Below, one piece after another: positions 1 to 10,714 of a stretch of DNA of 64,000 nucleotides. The stretch's first letter is position 1, and the number at the start of each line of letters is the position of its first letter. The position numbers and the translations under genes were made by a program. The notes under the pieces were generated by a model. That model made no database searches, was not told where the DNA came from, and saw only the letters and a list, made by a program, of their open reading frames with translations. This DNA is from Lineus longissimus (lineage: Eukaryota; Nemertea; Pilidiophora; Heteronemertea; Lineidae): assembly GCF_910592395.1 (NCBI RefSeq), contig NC_088314.1:6944001-7008000 (forward strand), read 5' to 3'.

Positions 1-188
1 ACAACAAACCAAGATGCCTGTTTACTATATTTCTATGTAGTCTGAAGTGGTAGTTGAAGTGATAGTCGACAGCGATCATATGGCCAAGCACACACCAAGT
101 TCCGAGTCTAGTAACTTCCTTATTTGGAAACCTTTTTCCTGATTTAGAAATTTCAAGACATAATAGTTGCATGATTTAATACAGTCCA
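1..188. other. flank of satellite array, no gene
   Basis: AT-rich sequence that does not match the satellite monomer further right. Similarity to the monomer starts near 189 (TATCAATGTTTATAATGG). No coding signal is seen. It is either the unique left border of the array or a strongly diverged monomer. Confidence 0.6.
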
Positions 189-3100
189 TATCAATGTTTA
201 TAATGGTCAGTATTCTGATATGTATGCTATGCTTTGGTTTGCCATCTGATAGAGTGATCAGGTTTTAATCGTCTGATCAGAGTAGTTCTCTAACAGAGCA
301 GATAGTGAGTCGAATGTGGTTCCGCCGTCTGACACAGGAAACCCAGCCGCAATCCTCTGGGCCAGTCTGGCAACCAGAGCAGTTCTCTAATAGAGCAGAT
401 AGTGAGTCGAATGTGGTTTCACCGTCTGATACAGGAAACGCAGCCGCAATCCTCTGATCAGAACAGATTGTGCTTTTGTCCACTGAATAACGTCCAGACA
501 CAGGACAGTCTAGGTCTTTCTTGTGGTAGGGATACCAAAGTGTGGGGGCATCTTCCAGGAGAGGAAGGACTCTCTTGTCGTTGTTGACTTCAGATCGATG
601 CGAGTCTTACTGTATGCTTGTGCAGAGGAAACCTGTGGTCTTGGTAATTTAGGGATATAACTTATACATCCTATCTTTAACTTTTTATGAACTGCCAAAA
701 GTGATTCGTTCCCACTCTATTGTTTTTATCGGCCTCATCCTTCATCGGTGTGTAATATGACATAAATTTTGTCATATTTTCTTGATGGGATATATTTCAA
801 ATGATATTATAAATCAATCAATATGGCAACCACTATACTCGCCTGTTGTGTCTCACCAACTGTAACTAGCTAAAGAGGGAGGTAAGCTGTTATGGATGTC
901 AGATAGTGGTCTCCCTGGCATTTGCTTGCAATTTTTTTGGACATTCCACCATGATCTCAAAGACCTGGCTTTATCTAATGATACGTTCGCACGGGGGGAG
1001 TGGGGGAAGGGTGGAAGAGCCAGTCACCCCCGTGGGAATTATGATTCAATTCCCAAAAGGATATCTTTGGAAAGGGTAAGCATTTGTTAGCCAATAAAAA
1101 CAAGATTTTAATCCCTCAGCTTCTTTGAGGCATTTGGAGAGACTTCTTGTCTAAACAGTACCATTTCGCCACCTCTAAGACATACAATGGTAACTTATAA
1201 ACACAAGACTTTGATACTTGTCTTGGAGGTCTTTGACGGGCCTAGGCACTTCGAATCTTTATCAATGTTTTTAATGGTCAGTGTTTCGGTCAGAATATGT
1301 ATGCTATGCTTTGGTTTGCCATCTGACAGGAGTGAGCAGGTTTTAATCGTCTGATCAGAGTAGTTCTCTAACAGAGCAGATAGTGAGTCGAATGTGGTTC
1401 CGCCGTCTGACACAGGAAACCCAGCCGCAATCCTCTGGGCCAGTCTGGCAACCAGAGCAGTTCTCTAATAGAGCAGATAGTGAGTCGAATGTGGTTTCAC
1501 CGTCTGATACAGGAAACGCAGCCGCAATCCTCTGATCAGAACAGATTGTGCTTTTGTCCACTGAATAACGTCCAGACACAGGACAGTCTAGGTCTTTCTT
1601 GTGGTAGGGATACCAAAGTGTGGGGGCATCTTCCAGGAGAGGAAGGACTCTCTTGTCGTTGTTGACTTCAGATCGATGCGAGTCTTACTGTATGCTTGTG
1701 CAGAGGAAACCCGTGGTCTTGGTAATTTAGGGATATAACTTATACATCCTATCTTTAACTTTTTATGAACTGCCAAAAGTGATTCGTTCCCACTCTATTG
1801 TTTTTATCGGCCTCATCCTTCATCGGTGTGTAATATGACATAAATTTTGTCATATTTTCTTGATGGGATATATTTCAAATGATGTTATAAATCAATCAAT
1901 ATGGCAACCACTATACTCGCCTGTTGTGTCACACCAACTGTAACTAGCTAAAGAGGGAGGTAAGCTGTTATGGATGACAGATAGTGGTCTCCCTGGCATT
2001 TGCTTGCAATTTTTTTGGACATTCCACCACGATCTCAAGGACCTGGCTTTATCTAATGATACGTTCGCACGGGGGGAGTGGGGGAAGGGTGGAAGAGCCA
2101 GTCACCCCCGTGGGAATTATGATTCAATTCCCGAAAGGATGTCTTTGGAAAGGGTAAGCATTTGTTAGCCAATAAAGACAAGATTTTAATCCCTCAGCTT
2201 CTTTGAGGCATTTGGAGAGACTTCTTGTCTAAACAGTACCATTTCGCCACATCTAAGGCATACAATGGTAACTTATAAACACAAGACTTTGATCCTTGTC
2301 TTTGAGGTCTTTGACGGGCCTAGGCACTTCGAATCTTTATCAATGTTTTTAATGGTCAGTGTTTCGGTCAGAATATGTATGCTATGCTTTGGTTTGCCAT
2401 TTGACAGGAGTGAGCAGGTTTTAATCGTCTGATCAGAGTAGTTCTCTAACAGAGCAGATAGTGAGTCGAATGTGGTTCCGCCGTCTGACCAAGGAAACCC
2501 AGCCGCAATCCTCTGGGCCAGTCTGGCAACCAGAGCAGTTCTCTAATAGAGCAGATAGTGAGTCGAATGTGGTTTCACCGTCTGATACAGGAAACGCAGC
2601 CGCAATCCTCTGATCAGAACAGATTGTGCTTTTGTCCACTGAATAACGTCCAGACACAGGACAGTCTTGGTCTTTCTTGTGGTAGGGATACCAAGGTGTG
2701 GGGGCATCTTCCAGGAGAGGAAGGACTCTCTTGTCGTTGTTGACTTAAGATCGATGCAAGTCTTACTGTATGCTTGTGCAGAGGAAACCCGTGGTCTTGG
2801 TAATTTAGGGATATAACTTATACATCCTATCTTTAACTTTTTATGAACTGCCAAAAGTGATTTGTTCCCACTCTATTGTTTTTATCGGCCTCATCCTTCA
2901 TCGGTGTGTAATATGACATAAATTTTGTCATATTTTCTTGATGGGATATATTTCAAATGATATTATAAATCAATCAATATGGCAACCACTATACTCGACT
3001 GTTGTGTCACACCAACTGTAACTAGCTAAAGAGGGAGGTAAGCTGTTATAGATGTCAGATAGTGGTCTCCCTGGCATTTGCTTGCAATTTTTTTGGACAT

Positions 3101-5891
3101 TCCACCATGATCTCAAGGACCTGGCTTTATCTAATGATACGTTCACACGGGGGGAGTGGGGGAAGGGTGGAAGAGCCAGTCACCCCTGTGGGAATTATGA
3201 TTCAATTCCCAAAAGGATGTCTTTGGAAAGGGTAAGCATTTGTTAGCCAATAAAAACAAGATTTTAATCCCTCAGCTTCTTTGAGGCATTTGGAGAGACT
3301 TCTTGTCTAAACAGTACCATTTCGCCACCTCTAAGACATACAATGGTAACTTATAAACACAAGACTTTGATACTTGTCTTGGAGGTCTTTGACGGGCCTA
3401 GGCACTTCGAATCTTTATCAATGTTTTTAATGGTCAATGTTTCGGTCAGAATATGTATGCTATGCTTTGGTTTGCCATCTGATAGAGTGATCAGGTTTTA
3501 ATCGTCTGATCAGAGTAGTTCTCTAACAGAGCAGATAGTGAGTCGAATGTGGTTCCGCCGTCTGACACAGGAAACCCAGCCGCAATCCTCTGGGCCAGTC
3601 TGGCAACCAGAGCAGTTCTCTAATAGAGCAGATAGTGAGTCGAATGTGGTTTCACCGTCTGATACAGGAAACGCAGCCGCAATCCTCTGATCAGAACAGA
3701 TCATGCTCTTGTCCACTGCATAACGTCCTGACACAGGACAGCCTAGGAACTGGAACTGGAACTGGAACTGCTTTTAAGAGATGTCAGCCTAGGCTTTTGG
3801 GTCGCAGATGTTGCGTCCATGTTGATATTTCAGTGCTGTTATACCTGATACATCCTTTCTTTGACTTTTTATGAACTGCCAATAAAGACAAGATTATAAT
3901 CCCTCTGCTTCTTCGAGGCATTTGGAGAGACTTCTTATTGTCTAAACAGTACCATTTCGCCACCTCTAAGGCATACAATGGTAACTTATAAACACAAGAC
4001 TTTGATCCTTGTCTTGGAGGTCTTTGACGGGCCTAGGCACTTCGAATCTTTATCAATGTTTCTAATGGTCAGTATTCTGGTCAGAATATGTATGCTATGC
4101 TTTGGTTTGCCATCTGACATGAGTGAGCAGGTTTTAATCGTCTGATCAGAGTAGTTCTCTAACAGAGCAGATAATGAGTCGAATGTGGTTCCGCCGTCTG
4201 ACACAGTCTGGTAACCAGAGCAGTTCTCTAATAGAGCAGATAGTGAGTCGAATGTGGTTTCACCGTCTGATACAGGAAACGCAGCCGCAATCCTCTGATC
4301 AGAACAGATTGTGCTTTTGTCCACTGAATAACGTCCAGACACAGGACAGTCTAGGTCTTTCTTGTGGTAGGGATACCAAAGTGTGGGGGCATCTTCCAGG
4401 AGAGGAAGGACTCTCTTGTCGTTGTTGACTTCAGATCGATGCGAGTCTTACTGTATGCTTGTGCAGAGGAAACCCGTGGTCTTGGTAATTTAGGGATATA
4501 ACTTATACATCCTATCTTTAACTTTTTATGAACTGCCAAAAGTGATTCGTTCCCACTCTATTGTTTTTATCGGCCTCATCCTTCATCGGTGTGTAATATG
4601 ACATAAATTTTGTCATATTTTCTTGATGGGATATATTTCAAATGATGTTATAAATCAATCAATATGGCAACCACTATACTCGCCTGTTGTGTCACACCAA
4701 CTGTAACTAGCTAAAGAGGGAGGTAAGCTGTTATGGATGACAGATAGTGGTCTCCCTGGCATTTGCTTGCAATTTTTTTGGACATTCCACCACGATCTCA
4801 AGGACCTGGCTTTATCTAATGATACGTTCGCACGGGGGGAGTGGGGGAAGGGTGGAAGAGCCAGTCACCCCCGTGGGAATTATGATTCAATTCCCGAAAG
4901 GATGTCTTTGGAAAGGGTAAGCATTTGTTAGCCAATAAAAACAAGATTTTAATCCCTCAGCTTCTTTGAGGCATTTGGAGAGACTTCTTGTCTAAACAGT
5001 ACCATTTCGCCACCTCTAAGGCATACAATGGTAACTAATAAACACAAGACTTTAATCCTTGTCTTTGAGGTCTTTGACGGGCCTAGGCACTTCGAATCTT
5101 TATCAATGTTTTTAATGGTCAGTGTTTCGGTCAGAATATGTATGCTATGCTTTGGTTTGCCATTTGACAGGAGTGATCAGGTTTTAATCGTCTGATCAGA
5201 GTAGTTCTCTAACAGAGCAGATAGTGAGTCGAATGTGGTTCCGCCATCTGACCAAGGAAACCCAGCCGCAATCCTCTGGGCCAGTCTGGCAACCAGAGCA
5301 GTTCTCTAATAGAGCAGATAGTGAGTCGAATGTGGTTTCACCGTCTGATACAGGAAACGCAGCCGCAATCCTCTGATCAGAACAGATTGTGCTTTTGTCC
5401 ACTGAATAACGTCCAGACACAGGACAGTCTAGGTCTTTCTTGTGGTAGGGATACCAAGGTGTGGGGGCATCTTCCAGGAGAGGAAGGATTCTCTTGTCGT
5501 TGTTGACTTAAGATCGATGCGAGTCTTACTGTATGCTTGTGCAGAGGAAACCCGTGGTCTTGGTAATTTAGGGATATAACTTATACATCCTATCTTTAAC
5601 TTTTTATGAACTGCCAAAAGTGATTTGTTCCCACTCTATTGTTTTTATCGGCCTCATCCTTCATCGGTGTGTAATATGACATAAATTTTGTCATATTTTC
5701 TTGATGGGATATATTTCAAATGATATTATAAATCAATAAATATGGCAACCACTATATTCGACTGTTGTGTCACACCAACTGTAACTAGCTAAAGAGGGAG
5801 GTAAGCTGTTATGGATGTCAGATAGTGGTCTCCCTGGCATTTGCTTGCAATTTTTTTGGACATTCCACCATGATCTCAAGGACCTGGCTTT
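189..5891. repeat. 1078-bp satellite array, left part
   Basis: The same sequence recurs head to tail. A fixed anchor inside the monomer falls at 277, 1355, 2433, 3510, 4118 and 5196, so the period is 1077-1078 bp except for one shortened copy (608 bp). Copies differ by scattered substitutions only, so the array is well homogenised. Each monomer contains an internal 97-bp direct duplication (for example 281 onward and 378 onward, both carrying AGTTCTCTAA.AGAGCAGATA) and a short palindrome (AATATGACA..TGTCATATT near 752-776). Several 60-118 codon open frames repeat in every copy and overlap on opposite strands. They match no protein I recognise and are best explained by copy identity rather than coding. 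The array is cut by the Copia element and resumes at 10935. Confidence 0.95.
3735..3890. repeat. disrupted satellite monomer with hexamer run
   Basis: In the fourth monomer the usual sequence after the anchor is replaced by divergent DNA with a run of GGAACT units (about 3747-3770). It then jumps from the GAACTGCCAA site directly to the AATAAAGACAAG site of the monomer, skipping roughly 400 bp. Both original sites contain GCCAA, so the deletion junction lies on 5-bp microhomology. This explains the 608-bp spacing to the next copy. Confidence 0.85.
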
Positions 5892-6187
5892 TGAAAAGTT
5901 TGTCATTACTTACTGACATTGGTTGTATTCCACTCACACAGTCACTCCATATGATGGGCCGGCCCAGGTCTCTTGCTTGTGATCATTCTTTGTTGTGTAC
6001 TGGTATAGTTTATCCTCTAGATAATATGTCCTCCTGACTCAATCTGTTCTCCATGAACAACTCTCCTCAACTACCTTAAAAAGTCCCTCCACCCAAAAGT
6101 ACACACAGATCTGTGATGTCATCACTACATCAGCACAATGTCATTATTTGTGAGTAAGTGGTCTGCTAGTTAAAGTTAACAAATTCA
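5892..6187 (-). repeat. 3' LTR, about 296 bp
   Basis: On the plus strand it starts TGAAAAG and ends CAAATTCA, giving the short inverted ends TGAA/TTCA expected of LTRs. The first 220 bp recur at 10715-10934. The inner boundary is set by the polypurine tract, which abuts 6187. Exact length rests on that placement because the other LTR is truncated. Confidence 0.85.
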
Positions 6188-6210
6188 TCCTTTTTTCTTT
6201 TTTTCTTTTT
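6188..6210 (-). promoter_or_regulatory. polypurine tract, plus-strand DNA primer site
   Basis: An almost pure pyrimidine stretch on the plus strand (TCC followed by T runs with single C) is a purine tract in the element's own orientation. It ends GGA directly before the LTR TGAA. This is the standard location of the primer for second-strand DNA synthesis in LTR elements. The remaining 6211-6320 is the short 3' untranslated region before the pol stop. Confidence 0.8.
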
Positions 6211-6320
6211 GAAGAAACTTAAAATTAAGAATAATCTTGGTGCTCCTAACTAAACTAAAGTGCCAGTAAAAGTCTTCAATGCAGATACGCTTTAAAAGGA
6301 ATCTTTCTCTTATTTGCTTT

Positions 6321-9300
6321 TCAAATGTCCAATTTTCCGCTTTCTAATACTTTCAGTAACCGGTTTGCTGATGCTCCTTTCTTTGTTAATACATCTGCCA
6401 GTTGTTCTTTTCCATTGATCCATTTGAATTTCTCTATATCCTTTCTTTCAATGGCTTCTCTGATACCACTTATTTCTATTCTCAACCTCTTTTCTGAGAC
6501 TCCTTTGTTGGATCTGACAGCCTCATGGAGTGATTTGCAGTCTGTCACACAAGTTATTCTAGGGCTTTCTTTTATGATTTCCGAAATCAGAGAATTGATA
6601 AAGAAAGCATTATCCATTGCATCTGCCATTGCCAGGGTTTCTCCAGCCAGTGTGCTTCTCACCACTCGTCTTATTTTCTTAGAACTCCAGCATAATGGTG
6701 AAATTTTCTGTTCTTCTCCTTCTAGACATATGAAGTGTCCTCCTTGAGTAGCTCCATTTTCCAAATTTCCAAATGATGCATCACTAAATACAGTCAACTT
6801 GGGGTTCTTCAGTTTACTAAACTTAAGTGTCACCTTCTCACTTTTGGCTTTTCGGATTACTTTGTTTGTCTCAAACAGATCTCTCACTTTGGCTTCCTTG
6901 ACTCTTGAGGCTATATTACAAGTATCAAAGATGATATCTGGCCTGCTCTGTCTCCCCAACCATAGAAGTTGGCCAACCTTTTCTCTCATGATCTTTCTTT
7001 CCGATTCTGTTACTTCAGCATCCTTTTGGTCCCATCTTTCTCTTCTCAACTCTATGTATTCTAAATTGTCCTTGCAAAAATTCTGATCCAATCTGATTTG
7101 TCCCTTGTCACACTGTACCTTTAAGCCAACATACTTGAAGCTTTCTTTGTCCTCTCTCCCAACAACTAGTTCTTTTCTCACGTTCTCTATCACTAGTTTC
7201 TCAAACTCAGGTGTCCCAGCCCATAGGAAGTCATCTACATGACATGCAAGAATTCCTCTCAGTTGTTCCTTCTCATCATGCCATATGAACACAGCTGGTT
7301 CAAGTTTGGACACCACTCCTTCGTATTTGTTCATGCATGATTTCACCTTTTTGTACCATTGAAGGGAAGCATCTCCAAGTCCATAGACACATTTTTCTAA
7401 CTTCCACAGTTTTCCTTCCTTTTCTTTAGCTTCTTTTGGAGGTTTTATGTATATCTCTCTTTCTAATCTCTCACCTTGGAGAAAGGCAGATTTTATATCC
7501 ATTGATTTTGGGGTCCATTCCTTCTGTGCCATTATGGCAAGAATTATCTTCAAAGCCTCTGTTGAGCAACAGGGAGAATCTCTCTCCATTTCAAGATCAC
7601 TTTCTTCATAGCCTCTCGCTACAAGTCTTGCTTTTGGCACCAATTTTCCATTCTTTTCTTTCATACAGCATACCCATCTGGTTGAAACAGTTCTTTGTCC
7701 TTCATCATTTACAGTTGAGTATACCCTGTGATCTTTCCAACTAGTGAGTTCTCTTTCTTTAGCTTCTTCAAAGACACTCTGTTCTGTTATATAAACATCA
7801 TTTTCTTGCTCCCCATTCTGTTCATCAGTTGTTATTATTGTGACTTTCCAATTATCTAGTTCTTCAAGATTCACTGACATGGTCTCAACTTCTCCATTTT
7901 CACTAGTAACGCCCATGTTGTACCAGTTCTTATACTGTCCCGTCTTTTTTCCAGCTCTGTTGATGACTGTAGCATTCCTTGTTTCTTCTTCATCTTTGAA
8001 CTTAATCATTACATGCTGTCCTGGTTTGAGAGATGTTGTTTTCAATGTCAATGTTGGAAGTTCTGTGCTGGCATCATCTTCTCTCATTCTTTCTGCATTC
8101 TGGTCATCTCCCCTTTTTTCTACTATCTCTTCATCTTCGTTGTTCACATCAAGATCACTATCTCTCTCTTCTGTTGTCTGGTCTCTTCTCTCATCTTCAC
8201 TGTCTATCTCTTCTTCATTTGCTGCCTCTTCTAGTTCACTATTCTTGCCTTCTACTGATTTCATTTCCTTCTCTTCTTCATCAATTTCTATTTTCTTCTC
8301 CACTTTCTTCAGTCTGCATACATGTACTCTCACTAGCTGGCTTCCATGTCTGACAAAGACTACTACTCCATCTTGTCCTATCACACGACCTGGTCCCCTC
8401 CATTCAGTTTCATTGGGTCTTTTGTAGAACACTTTATCATTGTTCAAGTACACTACATCTCGGCTGGTCTGAGTTTGTTTCCGCAGAGCTCTTCTGATTC
8501 TTTCTGAGCATTCAGCTTCTGTGTATGCACTTCTAGCTGCATGCATTGCTGTCAGATGTTCTCCAACTTTCTGGCTTGTTGTTACCCCTTCAAGCGCTGG
8601 TAGGCTTTCTTCAAGAACAGAGGGTAAGTTGGGATTAACACCGAACACAAGTTGGTAGGCACTGAATCCATGTATATTGCTCATAGTGTTTTTAGCCATC
8701 AGAGCCCAACTCAATGCAGTCTCCCAGCTACATTGTTTGTCTGCTTTAACTTTGGACAATGTTTCTGTCAGTGTCATGTTGTGCCTTTCACATATTCCAT
8801 TGGACCACGGACTGTAAGCTGCAGTCGTGAGAATTTCTATACCAAACAAGTGACCCATCTGCACAACTTCTTCATTAGCGAATTCCCCTCCGTTATCTGA
8901 AAATATTTTCTTTGGAGCACCAAACCTGCTTATCCATTGACTGATGAATTTCTCAACAATTTCTGTTCCTGCTTTTGTTTTGACAATTGCTCCTGCACTG
9001 TATCTTGTGTAAATGTCTATGATGTGTAAGAACCAAAGTGAAGGTTCAAGCTGATGTAGATCCATAGCTACCATTTCATTCCAATTTGTTGCAAGTGGCA
9101 GAGAAACTACAGGTCTGCTCGGTGTCTTTTGAAATCGTTGCCATATCTCACATTCCCTCGAAACCTTGTCAAGCGTCTTCATCATACTTTGGTCCTTGAT
9201 GCCCGCTTTCACCAGCAGCATTCTCAGTTTCTCTTCTGAAGGATGTCCAAATTGACGATGAAGTTTCACTATTACTTTCTCTTTTTCTTTGGTGCTGTTA

Positions 9301-9770
9301 ATCATCAGTACTTGTTGTGAATTCAGTTCTTCTTTTATGGTTCTTCTCCCAAGCAGATTCAGACAGTAGTGTCCACTCGAGGTTTGTTCTAAATGTACAG
9401 TCCTACCAAACAGTTTTGCTTCATCTTTGTTTAGGTCTAAGATGGCTCCAGCCTTTTTCAACGACTCCTTGCTTAACAATAGAGGCAAGTCTAATTCCAC
9501 AACGTCAGTTGTAATGTTGCATTTTGTATCACCTATGTAAGCTGGGATAGTAATCGTCTTGGAGGCTGTCACCTTGACCCCATCACCGAATCTGTATACG
9601 CTGCTGCTGCTTTTTGTTTGTTTAACTGTTGATGATCGTTCTCTGTCATTCAACGTTTCAATGTACTCATCAAGCCATTTATTTCCACAGACAGTCTTAG
9701 TGCATGCTGTATCTAATATGGCTGTGCCAAATGTTTCAGTGACATGAATATGAGGTTGTGGTTGTCTATT
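6321..9770 (-). CDS. pol: Copia Pol: protease, integrase, RT, RNase H
   Basis: The frame is open from just after a TGA at 9771-9773 to the stop at 6321, about 1149 codons, and the first methionine in frame is at 9653. Reading from there: the aspartic protease site LDTACTKTVCG lies upstream of that methionine, so the protein must be made by readthrough from gag. Numbered from the 9653 methionine, the integrase zinc finger has H132 and H137 with C168, but the fourth ligand is W171 instead of cysteine. The integrase catalytic triad is D198, D253 (SDNGGEF) and E289, with D-35-E spacing. RT has D719 (SMDIKSAF) and the HVDD box at 805-808. RNase H has D958, E1005, D1038 and D1087. There are no internal stops. 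It would copy element RNA into DNA and insert it. Apart from the zinc-finger change and the frame offset from gag it looks functional. Confidence 0.96.
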   Translation of the reverse strand, partial: NRQPQPHIHVTETFGTAILDTACTKTVCGNKWLDEYIETLNDRERSSTVKQTKSSSSVYRFGDGVKVTASKTITIPAYIGDTKCNITTDVVELDLPLLLSKESLKKAGAILDLNKDEAKLFGRTVHLEQTSSGHYCLNLLGRRTIKEELNSQQVLMINSTKEKEKVIVKLHRQFGHPSEEKLRMLLVKAGIKDQSMMKTLDKVSRECEIWQRFQKTPSRPVVSLPLATNWNEMVAMDLHQLEPSLWFLHIIDIYTRYSAGAIVKTKAGTEIVEKFISQWISRFGAPKKIFSDNGGEFANEEVVQMGHLFGIEILTTAAYSPWSNGICERHNMTLTETLSKVKADKQCSWETALSWALMAKNTMSNIHGFSAYQLVFGVNPNLPSVLEESLPALEGVTTSQKVGEHLTAMHAARSAYTEAECSERIRRALRKQTQTSRDVVYLNNDKVFYKRPNETEWRGPGRVIGQDGVVVFVRHGSQLVRVHVCRLKKVEKKIEIDEEEKEMKSVEGKNSELEEAANEEEIDSEDERRDQTTEERDSDLDVNNEDEEIVEKRGDDQNAERMREDDASTELPTLTLKTTSLKPGQHVMIKFKDEEETRNATVINRAGKKTGQYKNWYNMGVTSENGEVETMSVNLEELDNWKVTIITTDEQNGEQENDVYITEQSVFEEAKERELTSWKDHRVYSTVNDEGQRTVSTRWVCCMKEKNGKLVPKARLVARGYEESDLEMERDSPCCSTEALKIILAIMAQKEWTPKSMDIKSAFLQGERLEREIYIKPPKEAKEKEGKLWKLEKCVYGLGDASLQWYKKVKSCMNKYEGVVSKLEPAVFIWHDEKEQLRGILACHVDDFLWAGTPEFEKLVIENVRKELVVGREDKESFKYVGLKVQCDKGQIRLDQNFCKDNLEYIELRRERWDQKDAEVTESERKIMREKVGQLLWLGRQSRPDIIFDTCNIASRVKEAKVRDLFETNKVIRKAKSEKVTLKFSKLKNPKLTVFSDASFGNLENGATQGGHFICLEGEEQKISPLCWSSKKIRRVVRSTLAGETLAMADAMDNAFFINSLISEIIKESPRITCVTDCKSLHEAVRSNKGVSEKRLRIEISGIREAIERKDIEKFKWINGKEQLADVLTKKGASANRLLKVLESGKLDI

Positions 9771-10585
9771 TCACTGGTAAACAATGTTACATTGCACGAC
9801 TCTTCTTCTGTTACCAATCTTACTACTTCCTTTGAGTCCTTATGTTCACAATCCCGAGCCCAGTGATATGTACTTCCACAAACAGCACATCTGGATCTCA
9901 TGCCTTTCTTATCCATTGGATTTGTTCCACGCTGTAAATGAGGCTGTCTCTCTGTTGCCTTATTCTTGAAGTAGTGGCTCCTGCTATTTCTGGTTTGGTT
10001 GTTTGTGAACATTGCTTCCTGTTTTATTGTCACACCATAGTCATTTAAACATTTCGATGCATCGTTTTCTCCAAAGATCCGTTTCAAAGCTGATTTCATA
10101 CTTTGGAAGTTCAGTTCCTTCGCCGCTGTTAGTGCAAGTTGTTTCTCATTTTGGCCTAGACCTGCTTTATCTAGAATTTTGAAGGCTAGAACAGCTTCTG
10201 GTAATTCCATTTTATGTTTCTTACTAAGATAGTACAGTCTTTTAAACTCAATGATATACTCCCCAATTGACTGTCCTTCAACTCTTTGGAAATTTTCAAA
10301 TTTGGTGTAAATGCTGTAGGCTACATCAATTTCATCCTTTTTGTAAACCTTGTCAAGGGCTGCTAGAAGTACTTTCATTCCATCATCAGTATTGAGTTCA
10401 CTTGTTTCAAGTTCTAATGCAATGGCTCTCGCCTGACCTTTCAGTGATAATGTGACTGCAAGAGCTTGTTTCTTTATATCAAGTTCTGTCACAAGTTGCC
10501 ACATAGAAATTTCATTTTTCCATGTCTCATAATCGGAATGAGATTCACTTCCAAAGGTTGGGGGGTTTTTATATCCGGCGGCCAT
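9713..10585 (-). CDS. gag: Copia Gag with CCHC zinc knuckle
   Basis: This is the structural protein that would form the cytoplasmic virus-like particle and bind element RNA. The open frame extends to an earlier ATG at 10651, but I chose the ATG at 10585 (protein begins MAAGYKNPPTF), giving 290 aa. The first 22 codons upstream look like leader and the conserved Gag-like sequence starts after it. A long helical middle part (YETWKNEISMWQL to about residue 190) resembles Copia-type gag. The zinc knuckle CAVCGSTYHWARDC has CX2CX4HX4C spacing at residues 233-246. The C terminus overlaps the pol open frame by 58 nt in a -1 register. No canonical slippery heptamer is seen in the overlap, so either an unusual frameshift or a one-base indel separates gag from pol. 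Confidence 0.93.
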   Translation of the reverse strand: MAAGYKNPPTFGSESHSDYETWKNEISMWQLVTELDIKKQALAVTLSLKGQARAIALELETSELNTDDGMKVLLAALDKVYKKDEIDVAYSIYTKFENFQRVEGQSIGEYIIEFKRLYYLSKKHKMELPEAVLAFKILDKAGLGQNEKQLALTAAKELNFQSMKSALKRIFGENDASKCLNDYGVTIKQEAMFTNNQTRNSRSHYFKNKATERQPHLQRGTNPMDKKGMRSRCAVCGSTYHWARDCEHKDSKEVVRLVTEEESCNVTLFTSEIDNHNLIFMSLKHLAQPY

Positions 10586-10702
10586 CTTTTTCTTATGTTT
10601 GCTATAAAGTACAGGCACTGATGTACAGGGAATGTAAATGTATATGCACACAAGTATCCAGCTAACACTACACAGAGGTCCTCCTTGTAGATTGTTACAC
10701 AG

Positions 10703-10714
10703 CCTCTGCTACCA
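10703..10714 (-). other. primer-binding site for initiator tRNA-Met
   Basis: On the plus strand CCTCTGCTACCA lies directly against the LTR TGAAAAG. In the element's orientation it reads TGGTAGCAGAGG, the exact complement of the 3' end (with CCA) of animal initiator tRNA-Met. This fixes the inner LTR boundary at 10715 and the element's direction. 10586-10702 is the short 5' untranslated leader. Confidence 0.93.

Noticed and set aside
277-501. 74-codon open frame repeated in each satellite monomer as a possible gene
   Set aside because: It overlaps another repeated frame on the opposite strand, both are conserved only as much as the surrounding DNA, and frames break in variant copies without compensation. 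No family similarity.
7840-8427. 195-codon plus-strand frame
   Set aside because: Serine/phenylalanine-rich antisense of the acidic linker of Copia Pol; a shadow.
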